From: Apiotrichum sp. Y4204
Taxonomy: Eukaryota; Basidiomycota; Tremellomycetes; Trichosporonales; Trichosporonaceae
Direction of reading: 5' to 3'
NCBI GenBank assembly: GCA_025531455.1
Contig: JAMYHL010000085.1
Span: 1 to 64,000, forward strand
Length of the DNA stretch: 64,000 nt
The position numbers were made by a program, and so were the translations under genes. Below the pieces are notes generated by a model. That model ran no database searches. It saw only the letters and a list, made by a program, of their open reading frames with translations, and had not been told where the DNA came from. Below are positions 21,545 to 33,600 of this stretch, piece by piece (position 1 is the stretch's first letter; every line of letters starts with the position of its first letter).

Positions 21545-23656
21545 TTACATGACAATGCGAGGCTCGGTGATGCTCGTCGAGATCTACATGTCAGCTGAAG
21601 AATCAAAGTCGGTAATGGCATCGTACTCACGCTCTTGTGGGGCAGAACCGAGGCGCCGTTGACGTACAGCTCGTCCTTGATGCTGACGTCGTCGCCCAGA
21701 ACGGTAATGTTCTCCACGCGGCACTGTAGTCATTAGCACATCTTTCGGCGTTTTCATCACTCCGTGTCAACCTCTCGCTTCATCACTCACCCAGCGGCCC
21801 ACAGTGCTGTTCCAGCCGATAATGGACGACGCAATCCATGTGTGGTCGCGGATGGTGGCGTTGGCAAGGATCACACAGCGCTGCAGACGGACACCCTTGC
21901 CAATCTTGGCACCGGGACCAATGACGACATTGGGGCCAATGACCGCACTCGGGTCGATCTCGGCGGTCTGATCGTCAGCATGCAGTCATACTCTGCTAGC
22001 GCTTCAGAATACTCACCGGGTCAACCAGGACGTTGCCGCCGTAGACCCACTTGTTCTGCGAAGGGTCGGCGAGCAGGGGCGAGTGTTGGGAGGTGAGGTG
22101 GGAGAGGTAGAGGCAGGTGCCCGAGAGATAGTCCTTGGGCTGACCGACGTCCATCCAAAAGCCGGACAGGTCGTAGGAGTGCAGCTTTCCGTCGGCGGCG
22201 ATGGCAGGGAAGATCTCCTTCTCGATCGAAGTAGGGCGGAGCTGGGTGTTAGCGGCGGCGGCAGGAGTGGTGGGTCATGGGAGTCTCGGGTACGCGGAAC
22301 ACGAGGCTTGAACACGGGAACGCTGAACGCGCTCCTTGGTGACAAGGCGATCACAGTCCAGACCGCAGCGATCTTGATGGGCGCTGCTCTAAAATTTCTG
22401 GTGTGTAACACACATCCCACACCATTTATGGCACTCACCTCGATGCGCTCCAGGATCGAGGGGTTGAACATGTAGATACCGGCGTTGATGCGGTTGCCGA
22501 CGAACTCGACGGGCTTCTCAACAAAGCGGTCAATGACAGTCGAGTCCGGCTTGGTCACGACGACACCGTACGCGGAGGGCTCGGCGACCTTGGTGACCTA
22601 AATTGTGTCAATAAATGATGGTACCGCTCCCAATTGTGAAACCTACCATGATGGAGCCCTCATGTCCGTGCTGAAGGTGGAAATCACTGGCGTTAGGAAT
22701 GCTCTAGCACAGGAGCTCATCCTCTCACCGGAAGGCCTCGAAGGGGTACGAGCAGGTGACGTCCGAGTTGAGGACGAAGAACGGCGAGTCGTCCTTGCCA
22801 AGAATGTCGCGGGCGAGGGCAAGGGGACCGGCTAGGGAGATGTTAGCCTTCGACAGATCCGATGCGACGCGACGCGACAAAGCTGCTCAACGCACCAGTG
22901 CCAAGGGGCTCAGTCTCGACGGAGAAGTGGATCTTGATGCCGTACTCTTCCTCGGTCTTCTTGAGGACCGAAACCATGACCTCGGGGCGGTAGTTGACCG
23001 CAAGGACAATGTCCTTGACGCCGGCCTGTCGGTTAGTCAACGTCCAGTCAAGGTCCAGGCGGTTCATCCCGGGGTCGAGGAATGTGCCACGGGCCTCAGG
23101 AAGTGAAACGTACCTTGACGAGCGCCTCAATCTGGTGAAGGCTGGGGATTGTCAGAAGCTGTTGCGGGAGTCGGGAAGAAGGAAGAAGCGTAGCCAAATT
23201 TGTGCGGTTAGGACCATCACAGAGGTTGAGTCGCAGTCGGCCACGTTATTGTGGAAGAATGCTGCACAGGAGGACCGCTGAACGATGCTCCAGCAACTCG
23301 ACCACGATTGCGATCGCTGCACCAACAAACGCGATCGGTTCCAAAAGCCAGTTCATGGACCATGTTATCAACCCGCAACTTACATCATAGCCTGAGCGTC
23401 AGCTATCATTCCGATGCGCACCTTGGCAAAGGGACACCTACCTTGTTGCAGAACTCGACAAGCGGCTTGGGCCACGAGAGCTAGATCGTCAGCGGTGTGC
23501 CGAGGGAAGGCGAGGTTCGTGCCGCCTTCTCTTCACAACAAACGCACAGTGAGCGGCCTGAGACGGGTACCGAAGCCGCCGACGAGAATTAAAGCGTGCA
23601 GAGAAGTCAGTCATTCGTCTTCGGCGAGTTCCAGATCCCGGAAGACTTATCTTCAT
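21545..23656 (-). CDS. PSA1: Mannose-1-phosphate guanylyltransferase (GDP-mannose pyrophosphorylase)
   Basis: Makes GDP-mannose from mannose-1-phosphate and GTP in the cytosol, the donor for N-glycans, O-mannosylation, GPI anchors and capsular mannan. About 364 residues over some 11 exons, ending ..TEPRIVM. The N-terminal nucleotidyltransferase signature reads [18 protein letters not shown], then [24 protein letters not shown]. Further landmarks are [47 protein letters not shown] and a C-terminal hexapeptide-repeat domain ([20 protein letters not shown]). Gene structure is remarkable: exon 1 codes only MK (23651-23656), the first intron has AT-AC ends, and one exon is 8 nt (23384-23391). All are needed to give the conserved N-terminus. 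The product should feed the GT69 enzyme at 14.6 kb. Confidence 0.93.
23384..23391 (-). other. PSA1: 8-nt microexon of GDP-mannose pyrophosphorylase
   Basis: The exon GCTATGAT sits between an acceptor GCTGACGCTCAG and a donor GTAAGT. It encodes A-M and two bases of I in [13 protein letters not shown], a conserved block. Confidence 0.8.
23596..23650 (-). other. PSA1: Probable AT-AC intron in GDP-mannose pyrophosphorylase
   Basis: Between ATGAAG and GCTTTAATTCTCGTC lie 55 nt beginning ATAAGT and ending CTGACTTCTCTGCAC. Removal from AT to AC gives M-K-A-L-I-L-V-G-G, the invariant family start. No GT-AG pair in the interval gives it. The donor resembles a U2-type GTAAGT with its first G changed to A, not the U12 consensus ATATCC. 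Confidence 0.65.
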
Positions 23657-25177
23657 GATGGGTTAAGGGGGAAAGGAGGGGTTCGGAAACTAGAGAGTGT
23701 AGATAGTTGACGGATACAAAAGTGAAGGCCAGCCCCAAGACGAAATGGCGGTCGGCAATGCGGATTTGAAGATTAATGGGAGGAGTGGATGGAAAGTGAG
23801 GAGTGGAAAGGAAAGCAAGAAAAAGATCAGAGCTGTCGACGACGACGACGGCGACCTGGACGCGATGGGGGGGACTTAGGGAGGCACTCAGACACGGGGG
23901 CTAGGCAGCAGAAGGCAGTCGCAGGTCGCAGCAGTTGCAAGACTAGAGACAATACGGTAACAGGAACACGTCAAACGTGGAACGTGGAAGGGGTGCAAGG
24001 CCAGACTCTGGGGGTCGCATTACACAGTCTCTATTTGCTCTATTACAGCACCTCATCGCTCAATCCTAATCAAAGATTGACAGGGTCTAATGCAATTAGG
24101 ACGCCGATCCTCCACACCCCTCCCTCTCCCCCCCCCCCAACAACAAAAAAAGAAGCCCAACTGAAAAACAAAACCTTTTTCTGATTATTACGATTCAAAA
24201 GCAGTCTAAGGGCAAACGGCCCTTTTGCTCCGCATGCTCCGGGATCCCTCTTTATTTTCCCTCTGGCGCTCCCCGCTTTGCTCCCCTTGCGCTCCCTTGT
24301 GTTCCCTTGTACATACAAACCCCCTGACTTTGCATTCTCTCGCGATGTTCTCGCGCTGTGGAGACAAGGACACGACGTAAATGATCGATACCACCCCCCT
24401 TCCTCAAATGCAAGCCGCACACAGGTGAGGAAGGCGATCAACGCCATGACGGTATTCACAGCCCCCCGCCACCTGATATCAGACCCTGCCCCTAGCATGC
24501 AGGTCTATCGAGCTCCTCCTCTGTGGATCACACCGCGCAGAGCATCACGCACATCGGCATGTCTTGGCTCACAGGGTGCATCCGGCCCGGAAGGGCTCGG
24601 ACAAGCACGTGTATGCCGCCAGCACTGGGCGCGCCGACACGTCCAACAAGAATCAAGGGGTCGACAGCGCCAGCGCAGCTAGCGTGCAGAACTCAAGGGC
24701 GGTACGACAGGCACGCAATACTGCTGAGTGCAACTCCTTGCCTCGTTGTGAAGAGGACGGACAGAGTTTCTTCCACCGCCGAGCCTATTTCTCTGGGTGC
24801 CATCGGCCGTCCAGCGTCGTGTTTGACCTTGGTGCACGCACGATGCTATCTATTTTGTTGTGGGGCGGGGGAAGCGGATACCGCAGGACCTTCCCGGTCA
24901 GGTCTCCGACACAATTCTCCTTATCACCGTCATGGAACCGTCACAACATGGTCACCACGCTACATGATGGTGTCAGGAAATCCGGAAATTCACCTTATCA
25001 GCCAAATGCGGCCAGCATCCATCTCTTTCCCTCGAGGTCGAGGCCGGAGGCCGCAGATAAGCAGATACCCCATGAGGTTGAACCAGAATCAAGGAACATC
25101 TGCCATGGAGGAAGAATGATAACCTCAAAGTTGACTGTAGTCGGTGACTTGTGCGACACGCATACCATGTGTGCCGT
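23657..25177. other. Intergenic region PSA1 / guanine deaminase
   Basis: 1.5 kb upstream of PSA1 and downstream of guanine deaminase. Contains a run of ten C at about 24130-24139 and pyrimidine-rich tracts at 24100-24310. Long plus-strand frames (for example 24564-25586) overlap the antisense of guanine deaminase and show no domain. No gene called. Confidence 0.4.
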
Positions 25178-26714
25178 TCACAATCGCCATTGCCTCTGCA
25201 CGCCCTGCACCCACATACCGACACGGTTCCGGTCATCGCCATTACACCACCAGCGCTCGGCGGCCTCGCGCCACCACCTCTCGTCCGGTGCTACGGGGAG
25301 GTCAAAGAAGTCGAGGGGCCCAACAGCGCCACCGTCTGGCCTCGCGACCGTTACTACCGTCAGACCAGCCATGCCCATGACGTACTGCTCTGCGCATCGA
25401 ATTCCATTCCCGGCTCGAAGGCGCCGCCAAGGCCGAGCGCCGACTTTCCGCTTCGCGTGGCGAGGTACAGACTCTCAATCCAGTCAACGCGCAGGCTCGT
25501 ACCGCCCTCAGCTCCCGCCTCCTTCCGCGCACCCTCTCGGAGACGCGCGACCACGACGGCCTGCCGCATCGCGACCTGAATACTGAGGGCGTATCCACCC
25601 GCAATGTCGGAGCCGAGGCCGAGTTTGACGCCAGGGTCGAGTGCCCTGGGGTCAGTATCGAGACGCGAGGTTACGACTCACTCGCGAAGCGGGAAAGCCG
25701 CGTCAGAGAAGTACGCATTGGACAGCGGGCAGTGGGCGACAGTAACGCCCCGGGTCTTGACGAGATCAACTAAGGGTGGGGGAAAGCTCGTGACATGGGC
25801 CTGCACAGTGTGAGGCGTGAGGAGGCCGGCTGTGTCAAAAACATCGGGATCGGGTCTGCCCCGCGTTTCCTCAACCCAGGCCATCTGGTCGCGGCTTTCA
25901 CACATGTGGCTCTGGATCTGTATACCGCGGGACGCGGCTATCTCGCCGAGGCGAGTCAGCAGTTCGTCCGAACATGTCGGCACAAAGCGCGGGGTAATCA
26001 CTGGCTTAACCAAACGCTGGTGTGGAGGCAAGGACGCGACGAGCACTTGCATCGCGTCCAGAAATTCGGTCAGGTTCGCAATACTCGCGTCCGCCCCGGC
26101 CTCGCCGTACGTCTCGCGCTGTCGTCAGCTACAGTCCACAGCGCAGCTGACATACGGGAGAAGTGTCCATAGAGAGCTTACCTACAAAGCCGCGTACCCC
26201 AGCATTGAGGCACGCACGCGCAAGAATGAGACTGCGGTCAGCTATCACTTGGGGGGAGAGGCACAGCTGGCGTACTTGGCCTTCACCCCGAGCGTGCCAA
26301 AGAACATCACCGCACAAGTCCCCGCCTCAATGAGGCGCCGCGTGAGACGCTCATATAACCGGAAAGCCAGTGGCGGGTCCGTGTCGATCCGTTCCTCCGC
26401 AGGGTAAGTGTACGTGTCGAGCCAGCTCATGAGGGGCAGATCTAATCCCATTCCGGCGTTGAGGTACTGGGGTGCGTGGAGATGCAGGTCTGCAAACCCA
26501 GGGAGGAGAAAGGTGTACGGAGTGAGTTGCTCCGCCTGCCCGACTACCTCTGCGCTTGCAGTCGCTGCAGGCGTGATGCCTGCGATGAAGCCTTTCTCAT
26601 CGACCTCTGCGGTCAGCTTGTTTGAATGACCACCGTACCGATGATGTGGTCCACGCGGACGCGCAGCTCCGTTGGCGTTGGCGTGTCCACCAGCGTGCCC
26701 CGGAACACAGACAT
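25178..26714 (-). CDS. GUD1: Guanine deaminase
   Basis: Amidohydrolase converting guanine to xanthine in purine salvage and catabolism. About 480 residues over some seven exons, from the ATG at 26714 (MSVFRGTLVDTPTP) to the TGA at 25178. The zinc HxH motif is in LPGFADLHLHAPQY. Other family landmarks: MGLDLPLMSWLDTYTYPAEE, ARACLNAGVRGFVGKLSMD, VKPVITPRFVPTCS, IQSHMCES, VAHCPLSNAYFSDA and the Asp ligand in GLGSDIAGGYALS. The C-terminus WWCNGDDRNRVGMWVQG is reached by a 51-nt intron; reading through that intron instead ends early at SWAWLV. An upstream in-frame ATG at 26888 would add a hydrophobic N-terminus not expected for this cytosolic enzyme, so I start at 26714. Confidence 0.92.
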
Positions 26715-27042
26715 GACGACCGCGGTCAGCAGAATGAGTGCAAAGGAAGCAGAGAGTTGCAGAGTTGTTAACACCATGTTCGTATACGTCGTATCTTCTT
26801 GTTCAACATAGCATTCCAACGGAAATGCGGAGCCCCACGTTGCCACTGAATGTGGGTAGGTGACCGTGGGAAAACTGTTGCATGCCATTGTAGCGTGTGT
26901 GGTCCTGGAGGCAAGGCATTTTTTTTCAGCCTTGCTTTTTTTGGGTGGACGGTTGCTCAGTGGGGTCGTCTGAGCCCATCCACAACCTCATCCTCGTCAA
27001 CACTTACCTGATCCTCATCATCCACAACAGCGACAACCAAAA
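26715..27042. promoter_or_regulatory. Divergent intergenic region GUD1 / RLP24
   Basis: 328 nt between divergent starts. A poly-T stretch (26918-26942) and a pyrimidine-rich run lead to the RLP24 start, preceded by CAACCAAAA. No specific site recognised. Confidence 0.45.
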
Positions 27043-27860
27043 ATGAGACTCGAGCCCTGCTACTTGTAAGCGCCCTCGTCGCTTTGATTTTTGCCGCTCA
27101 CACTGCAGCTGCTCCGTCATGGTCTACCCCGGCCACGGCACCATGTTCGTGCGCAACGACGCCAAGTGCTTCCGGTTCTGCTCGTCCAAGTGCCACAAGA
27201 ACTTCAAGATGAAGCGTAACCCCCGCAAGGTCCGCTGGACCAAGGCGTTCCGTCGCGCGAACGGCAAGGAGATGACTATTGTGAGTTGTGGAGAATGGAT
27301 CACGGAAGGCCAAACTGGATACCGGGCCCGAGACGATGATCTCGGGGTGTCAGTTTGTGTCCTTCGGTATGCGGTGATGATACATCGGCTGCTGTTTGAA
27401 CCAGTCACTTTAAGCAGTCCCATTTCTTCTTCCACCCGTAGTTCCATTCACTCACACACAGGACTCGACCTACGAGTTCGAGAAGCGCCGCAACGTGCCC
27501 GTGCGCTACGACCGCGAGCTGGTGGCGAACACCCTCAAGGCGATGGACCGCATCTCCGAGATCCGCGCCAAGCGCGAGAAGGCGTTCTGGAAGAACCGCA
27601 TGTCGGGCAACCCGGCGCGCAACCTCCGTGCGGCTGCCGTGGACGTCGAGAAGCACATCGAGCTCGTCCAGCCCCGCAAGCTCACCGGCAAGGGCCTCGA
27701 GGAGAAGGACGCTGCCCGCGAGAAGATCAAGGTCCGCGCCGCCAAGCGCAAGGCCATGGCCGTGCAGCAGCTCGCTGCTGCTGGCAAGCCCAAGCGCCAG
27801 TCGCGTCTCATTCCCGCCGGCGAGGGCACCAGCATGGGCATGGGCATGAACGTCGACTAA
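27043..27860 (+). CDS. RLP24: Ribosome biogenesis protein RLP24 (eL24-like)
   Basis: Pre-60S assembly factor that is exchanged for eL24 in the cytoplasm by the AAA-ATPase Drg1/Afg2. Three exons (27043-27065, 27109-27280, 27462-27860) give 197 residues, close to the yeast protein. The treble-clef zinc motif is formed by CYFC near residue 6 and CxxxC in [36 protein letters not shown] and the longer C-terminal helical region ([16 protein letters not shown]..., [14 protein letters not shown]) separate RLP24 from ribosomal eL24 itself. The C-terminus is Met/Gly-rich ([11 protein letters not shown]). The second intron, 181 nt, is longer than its neighbours. Confidence 0.93.
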
Positions 27861-28347
27861 GCACTGCGTTCAAGCGACCAACACCGCTTCCGCTGCACTC
27901 TGCGCTCCACAATAGACGACGCTCGTTCGGGAACTGGATCGTTCTACGGATATCCGGCCGTATGGGCTGCTTGTGTACATGTGCCCCTGAACGGCACGGC
28001 CCACCACCTGGCGACTGGTGGTTGACATGTTGTATTTTCTTCTTTCAGCATCCGCCATGCATAACTTTCTTCAATGTTGCCCTGTCTGTGTCGAAGATGA
28101 GATTGAGAGTCGCGTTGGTATGCATAGGGATGATAGCAGACGTGAGGAAATAGAGGATCAATAATGAAGTGGACGGTGCTGCAAATGGCGCGCCACACAG
28201 CCATAGCGCCGGAAATCCCGCTGCCTGGCAGGTTGACCTGCACTTGCCACCATCATGACACCTTTGACTTTGTGGAATCTTGGAAGCCACAAGTTGTTGA
28301 CACGAACTCGCACTCAACTACCAAAACATCCACCCACCACAGCCACC
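27861..28347. other. Intergenic region RLP24 / CLF1
   Basis: 487 nt with the RLP24 3' region and the CLF1 promoter. No coding signal. A CA-rich leader (ACCACAGCCACC) precedes the CLF1 ATG. Confidence 0.4.
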
Positions 28348-30668
28348 ATGTCGGGCCGAGATGCGCGCGACCGCGCCCCGCGGGTCAAGAACCGCGCGCC
28401 GGCGGCAATGCAGGTGCGTCGCGCGGCAGATACGTCAGGACGTGACTGACTTCCAGATCACCGCGGAGCAGATTCTGCGCGAGGCCCACGACAGGCAGGA
28501 GGTGCCCGTTGCTGCGCCGAAGCAGCGGATCCAGGACCTCGAGGAGCTTAAAGAGTACCAGGGGCGGAAGCGTACCGAGTTTGAGGGGCGTATCCGCTAC
28601 TCGCGCGACTCTATCCGAGGTGAGTTGGAAGCAGTAGTGATCACTAACTCTCAGCATGGATCAAATATGCGCAGTGGGAGGCGAGCCAGAACGAGTTTGA
28701 GCGTTCGCGGTCGGTGTTCGAACGTGCTCTTGACGTGGATTCGCGCTCCCATGATCTCTGGGTCAAGTACACGGATATGGAGTTGAAGGCGCGTAATATC
28801 AACCACGCGCGCAACCTGCTGGACCGCGCCGTGACGCTTCTCCCTCGCGTGGACGCCCTGTGGTACAAATACGTCTATCTCGAGGAGCTGCTGCTTAACA
28901 TTGCTGGCGCGCGACAGATCTTTGAGCGGTGGCTCGAGTGGGAGCCGAATGATAAGGCGTGGCAGTCGTACATCAAACTCGAGGAGCGGTATAACGAGCT
29001 CGACCGCGCGAGCGACATCTACGAGCGGTGGATTGGCGTGCGGCCCATCCCGAAGAACTGGGTCGCGTGGGCCAAGTTTGAGGAGGAGCGCGGCAAGCCC
29101 GACAAGGCGCGCGAGGTGTTCCAGACGGCACTCGAGTTCTTTGGCGATGAGGAGGAGCAGATCGAGAAGGCGCAGGTTGTGTTTGGCGCCTTTGCGCGCA
29201 TGGAGACCAGGCTCAAGGAGTTTGAGCGCGCACGCGTAATCTACAAGTTTGCGCTCACGCGCCTGCCGCGATCGAAATCCGCAAACCTCTACGCTCAGTA
29301 CACCCGATTCGAGAAGCAGCACGGCGACCGTTCTGGTGTGGAGCTCACGGTGCTCGGCAAGCGGAGGATCCAATACGAGGAGGAGGTTGCATTCGACGGC
29401 ACAAACTACGACGCGTGGTTCTCTCTTGCACGACTAGAGGAGGATGCGTATCGCGCAGAGAAGGAGGATGGGGAGGATGCGGACCCGACGCGCGTCCGCG
29501 AGGTGTACGAGCGTGCGGTCGCCAATGTCCCGCCCGCCACGGAGAAGCGCTACTGGCGGCGATACATCTACCTGTGGCTGCAGTACGCTGTCTTTGAGGA
29601 GATCGACACGCAAGACTACGACCGCGCGCGCGACGTGTACAAGGCGGCTATCAAGCTCGTCCCCCACAAGGTGTTCACTTTCGCCAAGTTGTGGCTGCAG
29701 TACGCCATGTTCGAGATCCGACGATTGGACGTGAACGCTGCGCGTAAGGTACTTGGCGCGTCGATTGGCATGTGCCCCAAGCCCAAGTTGTTCACGGGCT
29801 ACATTGAGCTCGAGATGCGGTTGCGCGAGTTTGACCGTGTGCGGATGCTGTACGAGAAGTTCCTGACTGTGAGTGCCCTACCTCTAGAGTTATTTGCTAA
29901 CCCCAGTACGACCCGTCACTCTCCTCCGCATGGATCCAGTGGACACAGGTCGAAGGCGCCGTCGAGGACTTTGAGCGTGTGCGCGGCATCTTCGAGCTGG
30001 CAGTGCAGCAGGACCTCGACATGCCCGAGATTGTGTGGAAGGCGTACATCGACTTCGAGGCAGGCGAGGGAGAGCGCGAGCGTGCGCGCCACCTGTACGA
30101 GCGTCTCCTGGAGCGGACGGGACACTACAAGGTGTATGTCTCGTACGCGCTCATGGAGGCGTCAGAGCTGGGTGCGGGCGAGGACGAGGACGGGAACGAG
30201 ATTGCCGGCGAGCCTGGAGAGCCAGAACGCGCACGTGCAATCTTCGAGCGTGGATACAAGGACCTGCGCGCACGGGGAGAGAAGGAGGACCGAGCACTCC
30301 TCCTCAATGCGTGGGGCACATTCGAGGACGAGCACGGCGACGACTCGGACCGCGCGCGTGTCGCCGAGCTGCGGCCGCAGACGCGCCAGAAGTGGCGCAA
30401 GGCCGAGGACGGGTCCAACGAGCTCGAGATGTACTGGGACCTCGTGTTCCCCGACGACGAGAAGGAGGCGAACCCGTCAACGTTCAAGTTCTTCCAGGCC
30501 GCGCAGCAGTGGGCCGCGGCCAAGGACCAGGGCGGCGGTCTCAGCTACGACATGGACTCGGACTCGGACGCAGATTCGGATGCGGATTCCGACGACGAGG
30601 GAGGCGAGGATGCAGAGAAGAGCGGCGGCGAGGGCGCACCAGCATCAGAAGCGATGGAGGAGGACTAG
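28348..30668 (+). CDS. CLF1: Pre-mRNA-splicing factor CLF1/Syf3 (crooked-neck, HAT repeats)
   Basis: Scaffold of the NineTeen/Prp19-associated complex and the spliceosome core. About 735 residues in four exons, from the ATG at 28348 ([19 protein letters not shown]) to the TAG at 30666-30668. After the conserved start ([15 protein letters not shown]) the protein is almost wholly half-a-TPR repeats, with W..YA..E / AR.IFERAL / LW..Y patterns spaced about 34 residues. Examples are [40 protein letters not shown] and [20 protein letters not shown]. The tail after about residue 690 is acidic ([13 protein letters not shown]). Codon use is strongly GC-biased. SPP2, another splicing factor, is also in this window. 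Confidence 0.95.
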
Positions 30669-33600
30669 ACCGTGTATGCATTTCAATACTATCTGCGCTG
30701 CGGCGCGACTACTGTGAGCCGCGGGGCCTGATGCGTGATGTGGTCCGAGCCCGCCAAGCGGCCCGTATCGCGATTGCCGGAATGTTGATCACTAATTGCT
30801 GATCACCATATCGTTGATCGTCAATTTCGTCGCCGGATCACGAGGATCATGCCAGACCTGACTCAGACGAATATCGGTGAATGCTACTCGCGCCAGCATC
30901 GCATCTCATCATCTTGCTCGCGACCGAGCACGAGTAGTCAAGCAGCGTAACTGCAGTTTCAAGAACACTGGCAAGTCACAAGTGACATGGTAGCATGGTA
31001 ACATACCATAAAACGCGTCATACAGAACTTGTCACGCGTCCGCCATCTGGCGAGCTGCAATGGGTGACAACGGCCACAACACTACGAGCCAGAAAGTCGC
31101 CATCCCTATGTACACAATGCACTGGCATGGTGAACCGGAGCTGGCCGCAGTACGAGTCGGTACACCCGGAGTTTGGGCCGAGGTGCGCTTGATGAGGTTG
31201 AGCTTGGGAGGTTGAGCTTGTGGGGTTGAGCTTGTGAGGTTGAGCATGAGCCTGAGCTTGAGAGGCAGGCACGCACCGAGGTCAGATGATGTGCGGATTC
31301 TGGGTCTTGCCTGGAGGTGTAAAGTATCCGAGTGCGAGCGGCAGCTCCTACGGCAGCAGCGGCGGTAGATCTGGTACCAGTTGGTACAGTACCTTCTCCA
31401 AAGATCCAGCGATCGCAGCGCTGACAGCTCGCATACCGTGTGGCAGAGAAGAAACACTGCCCGCTTCTGTCCGCGCCTGGCGCCCCGCACATCCCGTCAA
31501 CGTACCAACGTACCTGTTACCGGCGTGGCGTCAGTACTTGTGGGAGCTGATGCAACCCCTCTTCTGCGTATTAGACAGGTAGACTGTGCTACAGACGGCA
31601 TTTCATGTGATCCGTATTCTTGGGAGCTTTGGGAGGTGAGATCTCCACCATACTCGGCTCGCGTCCGTGTCGGCAGCGGTGCCAGGTGCCTGTCTGGCGC
31701 TTCCGACAGTTCGCTACTCGCCTCGACGCGTACATGTACAAGGGGCGCGTTTGTCACTACCGTTCACATCGCTGTCCGTGAGGTGATCGCCATCGCTGCA
31801 AGCGCGCAAGCTGCAACTCCAGTGCGTATCGAGCTTCTGCACGGTCCAAGCTCTCCAAGCATTCCAAGCGTTCCACGGCGTGACGATGACGTCGGTCTGT
31901 GCGTGATCAGCGTAGGATCGGCGGACCGGAGGAAGGGGATCATCATATCGCCCTACTTCCCTTGTGCGGCCCGTGCCCGACCCCCCGTGCCGCCTGCCCT
32001 GCACGCCATTGGGAAATCCAAACAGCCGTTTTGAGAGGTGACTGTCCCGCAAATGCTATAAACCTCCTGTACGAAAACAGTAAAAATCCATTCTTGTGCA
32101 GCGGAGGATACGAACGATGACTCTTACCAAAGCGAGAAGTCTGCGGAAAGTCTTTCATCCGGGCCGCCGATATCCTGAGCTCCTTGGGCTTGGAGGGTTG
32201 GTCCTTTCTTCCCCTTTCCCGTATGTTGGAATCTTGAGGTGGTCCGATCGCGGCGATCATTCCAGTGGCGCGATCGCTGATATATTGCTGATTATGGCTC
32301 ATCCACTGATCTTCGCTTCCAGAGCGGCCTGGGCTACTCTCCATCGTATTGTTGACGGCCCGACGCGCCAGCTTTTTGTCAAGAGTCAATCTTACAGCTG
32401 CATACAGTATGCATGCAGTTTCCATCGTTTATCATATTGCATGCTTGCACTTACGCACCCATGTCCTCATCCAGGATTGTGGGTAGGGACGGGCCAGGGA
32501 GCCACCACGGGCAGTGGACGGGAGCGGGAGGGGCGGAACCCGGGCTGTCTTGGAAGGTCTGCATTTCGTGTCCCATCTCTTCCTCTCGCTGATATGGATG
32601 TGCAAGACTTTTGAGCTTTGTGCGGGAACTGTCGACTGTCGGTGATGTACGGAATGCAGCATGCAGAGAGATGCGGGACTGAGCACGTAGACGGGAACCC
32701 TACATTTACACAGATCAGAGGCCTTGAAGAAAGGAGTGCGTGGTCGTCGTGCCTTCCAGCTTAATGCTTCATGGACACTTCCCATGCTAACGATGCTTCC
32801 AATTGTCCCACAGGCAACTGAGCAAAGCGCATCGTCAACGACGACGAGTCCTCTCAGATCTCATTATAGCATGCACTTGAGGCACCCCAGCTCCCCAGCG
32901 CAATGTGTCGTGTATGTAGAGTGCGTGTGTAGTTGCACAGAGATTGTCTGAATCCTCATCACCTTTGTCCGTGTCTTTGTATCTCACGTTAGCAACATCT
33001 CCATCGCTCTTTCTTTCACCACGATCCCAAAGCACACGTTCATTACTAGTCAATTACATCGCCAGACAGCCGTCCACTTTCAGCCTTTGTTGCATTCTCT
33101 CCTAGCTACAGTTCAAAGCATCCAAGACCTGCCCCGCACTGCCCAGCTCGTGCTCCGTCGGTCTCCGCATTGTGCCTTGTGGCAATCCTCACACAAATAT
33201 ACATCCTTCCGCAAACCCACTTCCCCCACCCGGCCGGGCCGCACTCAAGCCCGTACCGCTCGTAGCTCGGCGACACTTTCCGCGCCCTCAACAACACCCC
33301 GCGCGCGGCCGTCGCTCGCCACCGGTAGATTATCGTCCCTTGCCCTGTCCAACCTTTCCAACAGGCCAACAGCCCACACCGCAAGATCGGGTCGTGCCTG
33401 TTTTTAACCCGGCGCTCCCTGGCTTTCCACTTCCGGTCGTAACCGGCACCCCCTTTGGCGACAACGGCAGCGGCCTTGGGGCTGCAGATTGTTTATTATT
33501 CTTTGTTGCACGGCGTTGCCTTGAGCGGCAGGTGCCCAAGAAGACCCCATCCGCCGCGGGACCTCGAGCCGGTTTCGTTGGTCCTGCATTCTCTTGGCTG

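Noticed and set aside
24564..25586. 340-codon plus frame
   Set aside because: Its 3' part is the exact antisense of guanine deaminase exons; the 5' part shows no protein character.
28651..29373. 240-codon minus frame antisense to CLF1
   Set aside because: Pure shadow of the GC-biased CLF1 coding strand.
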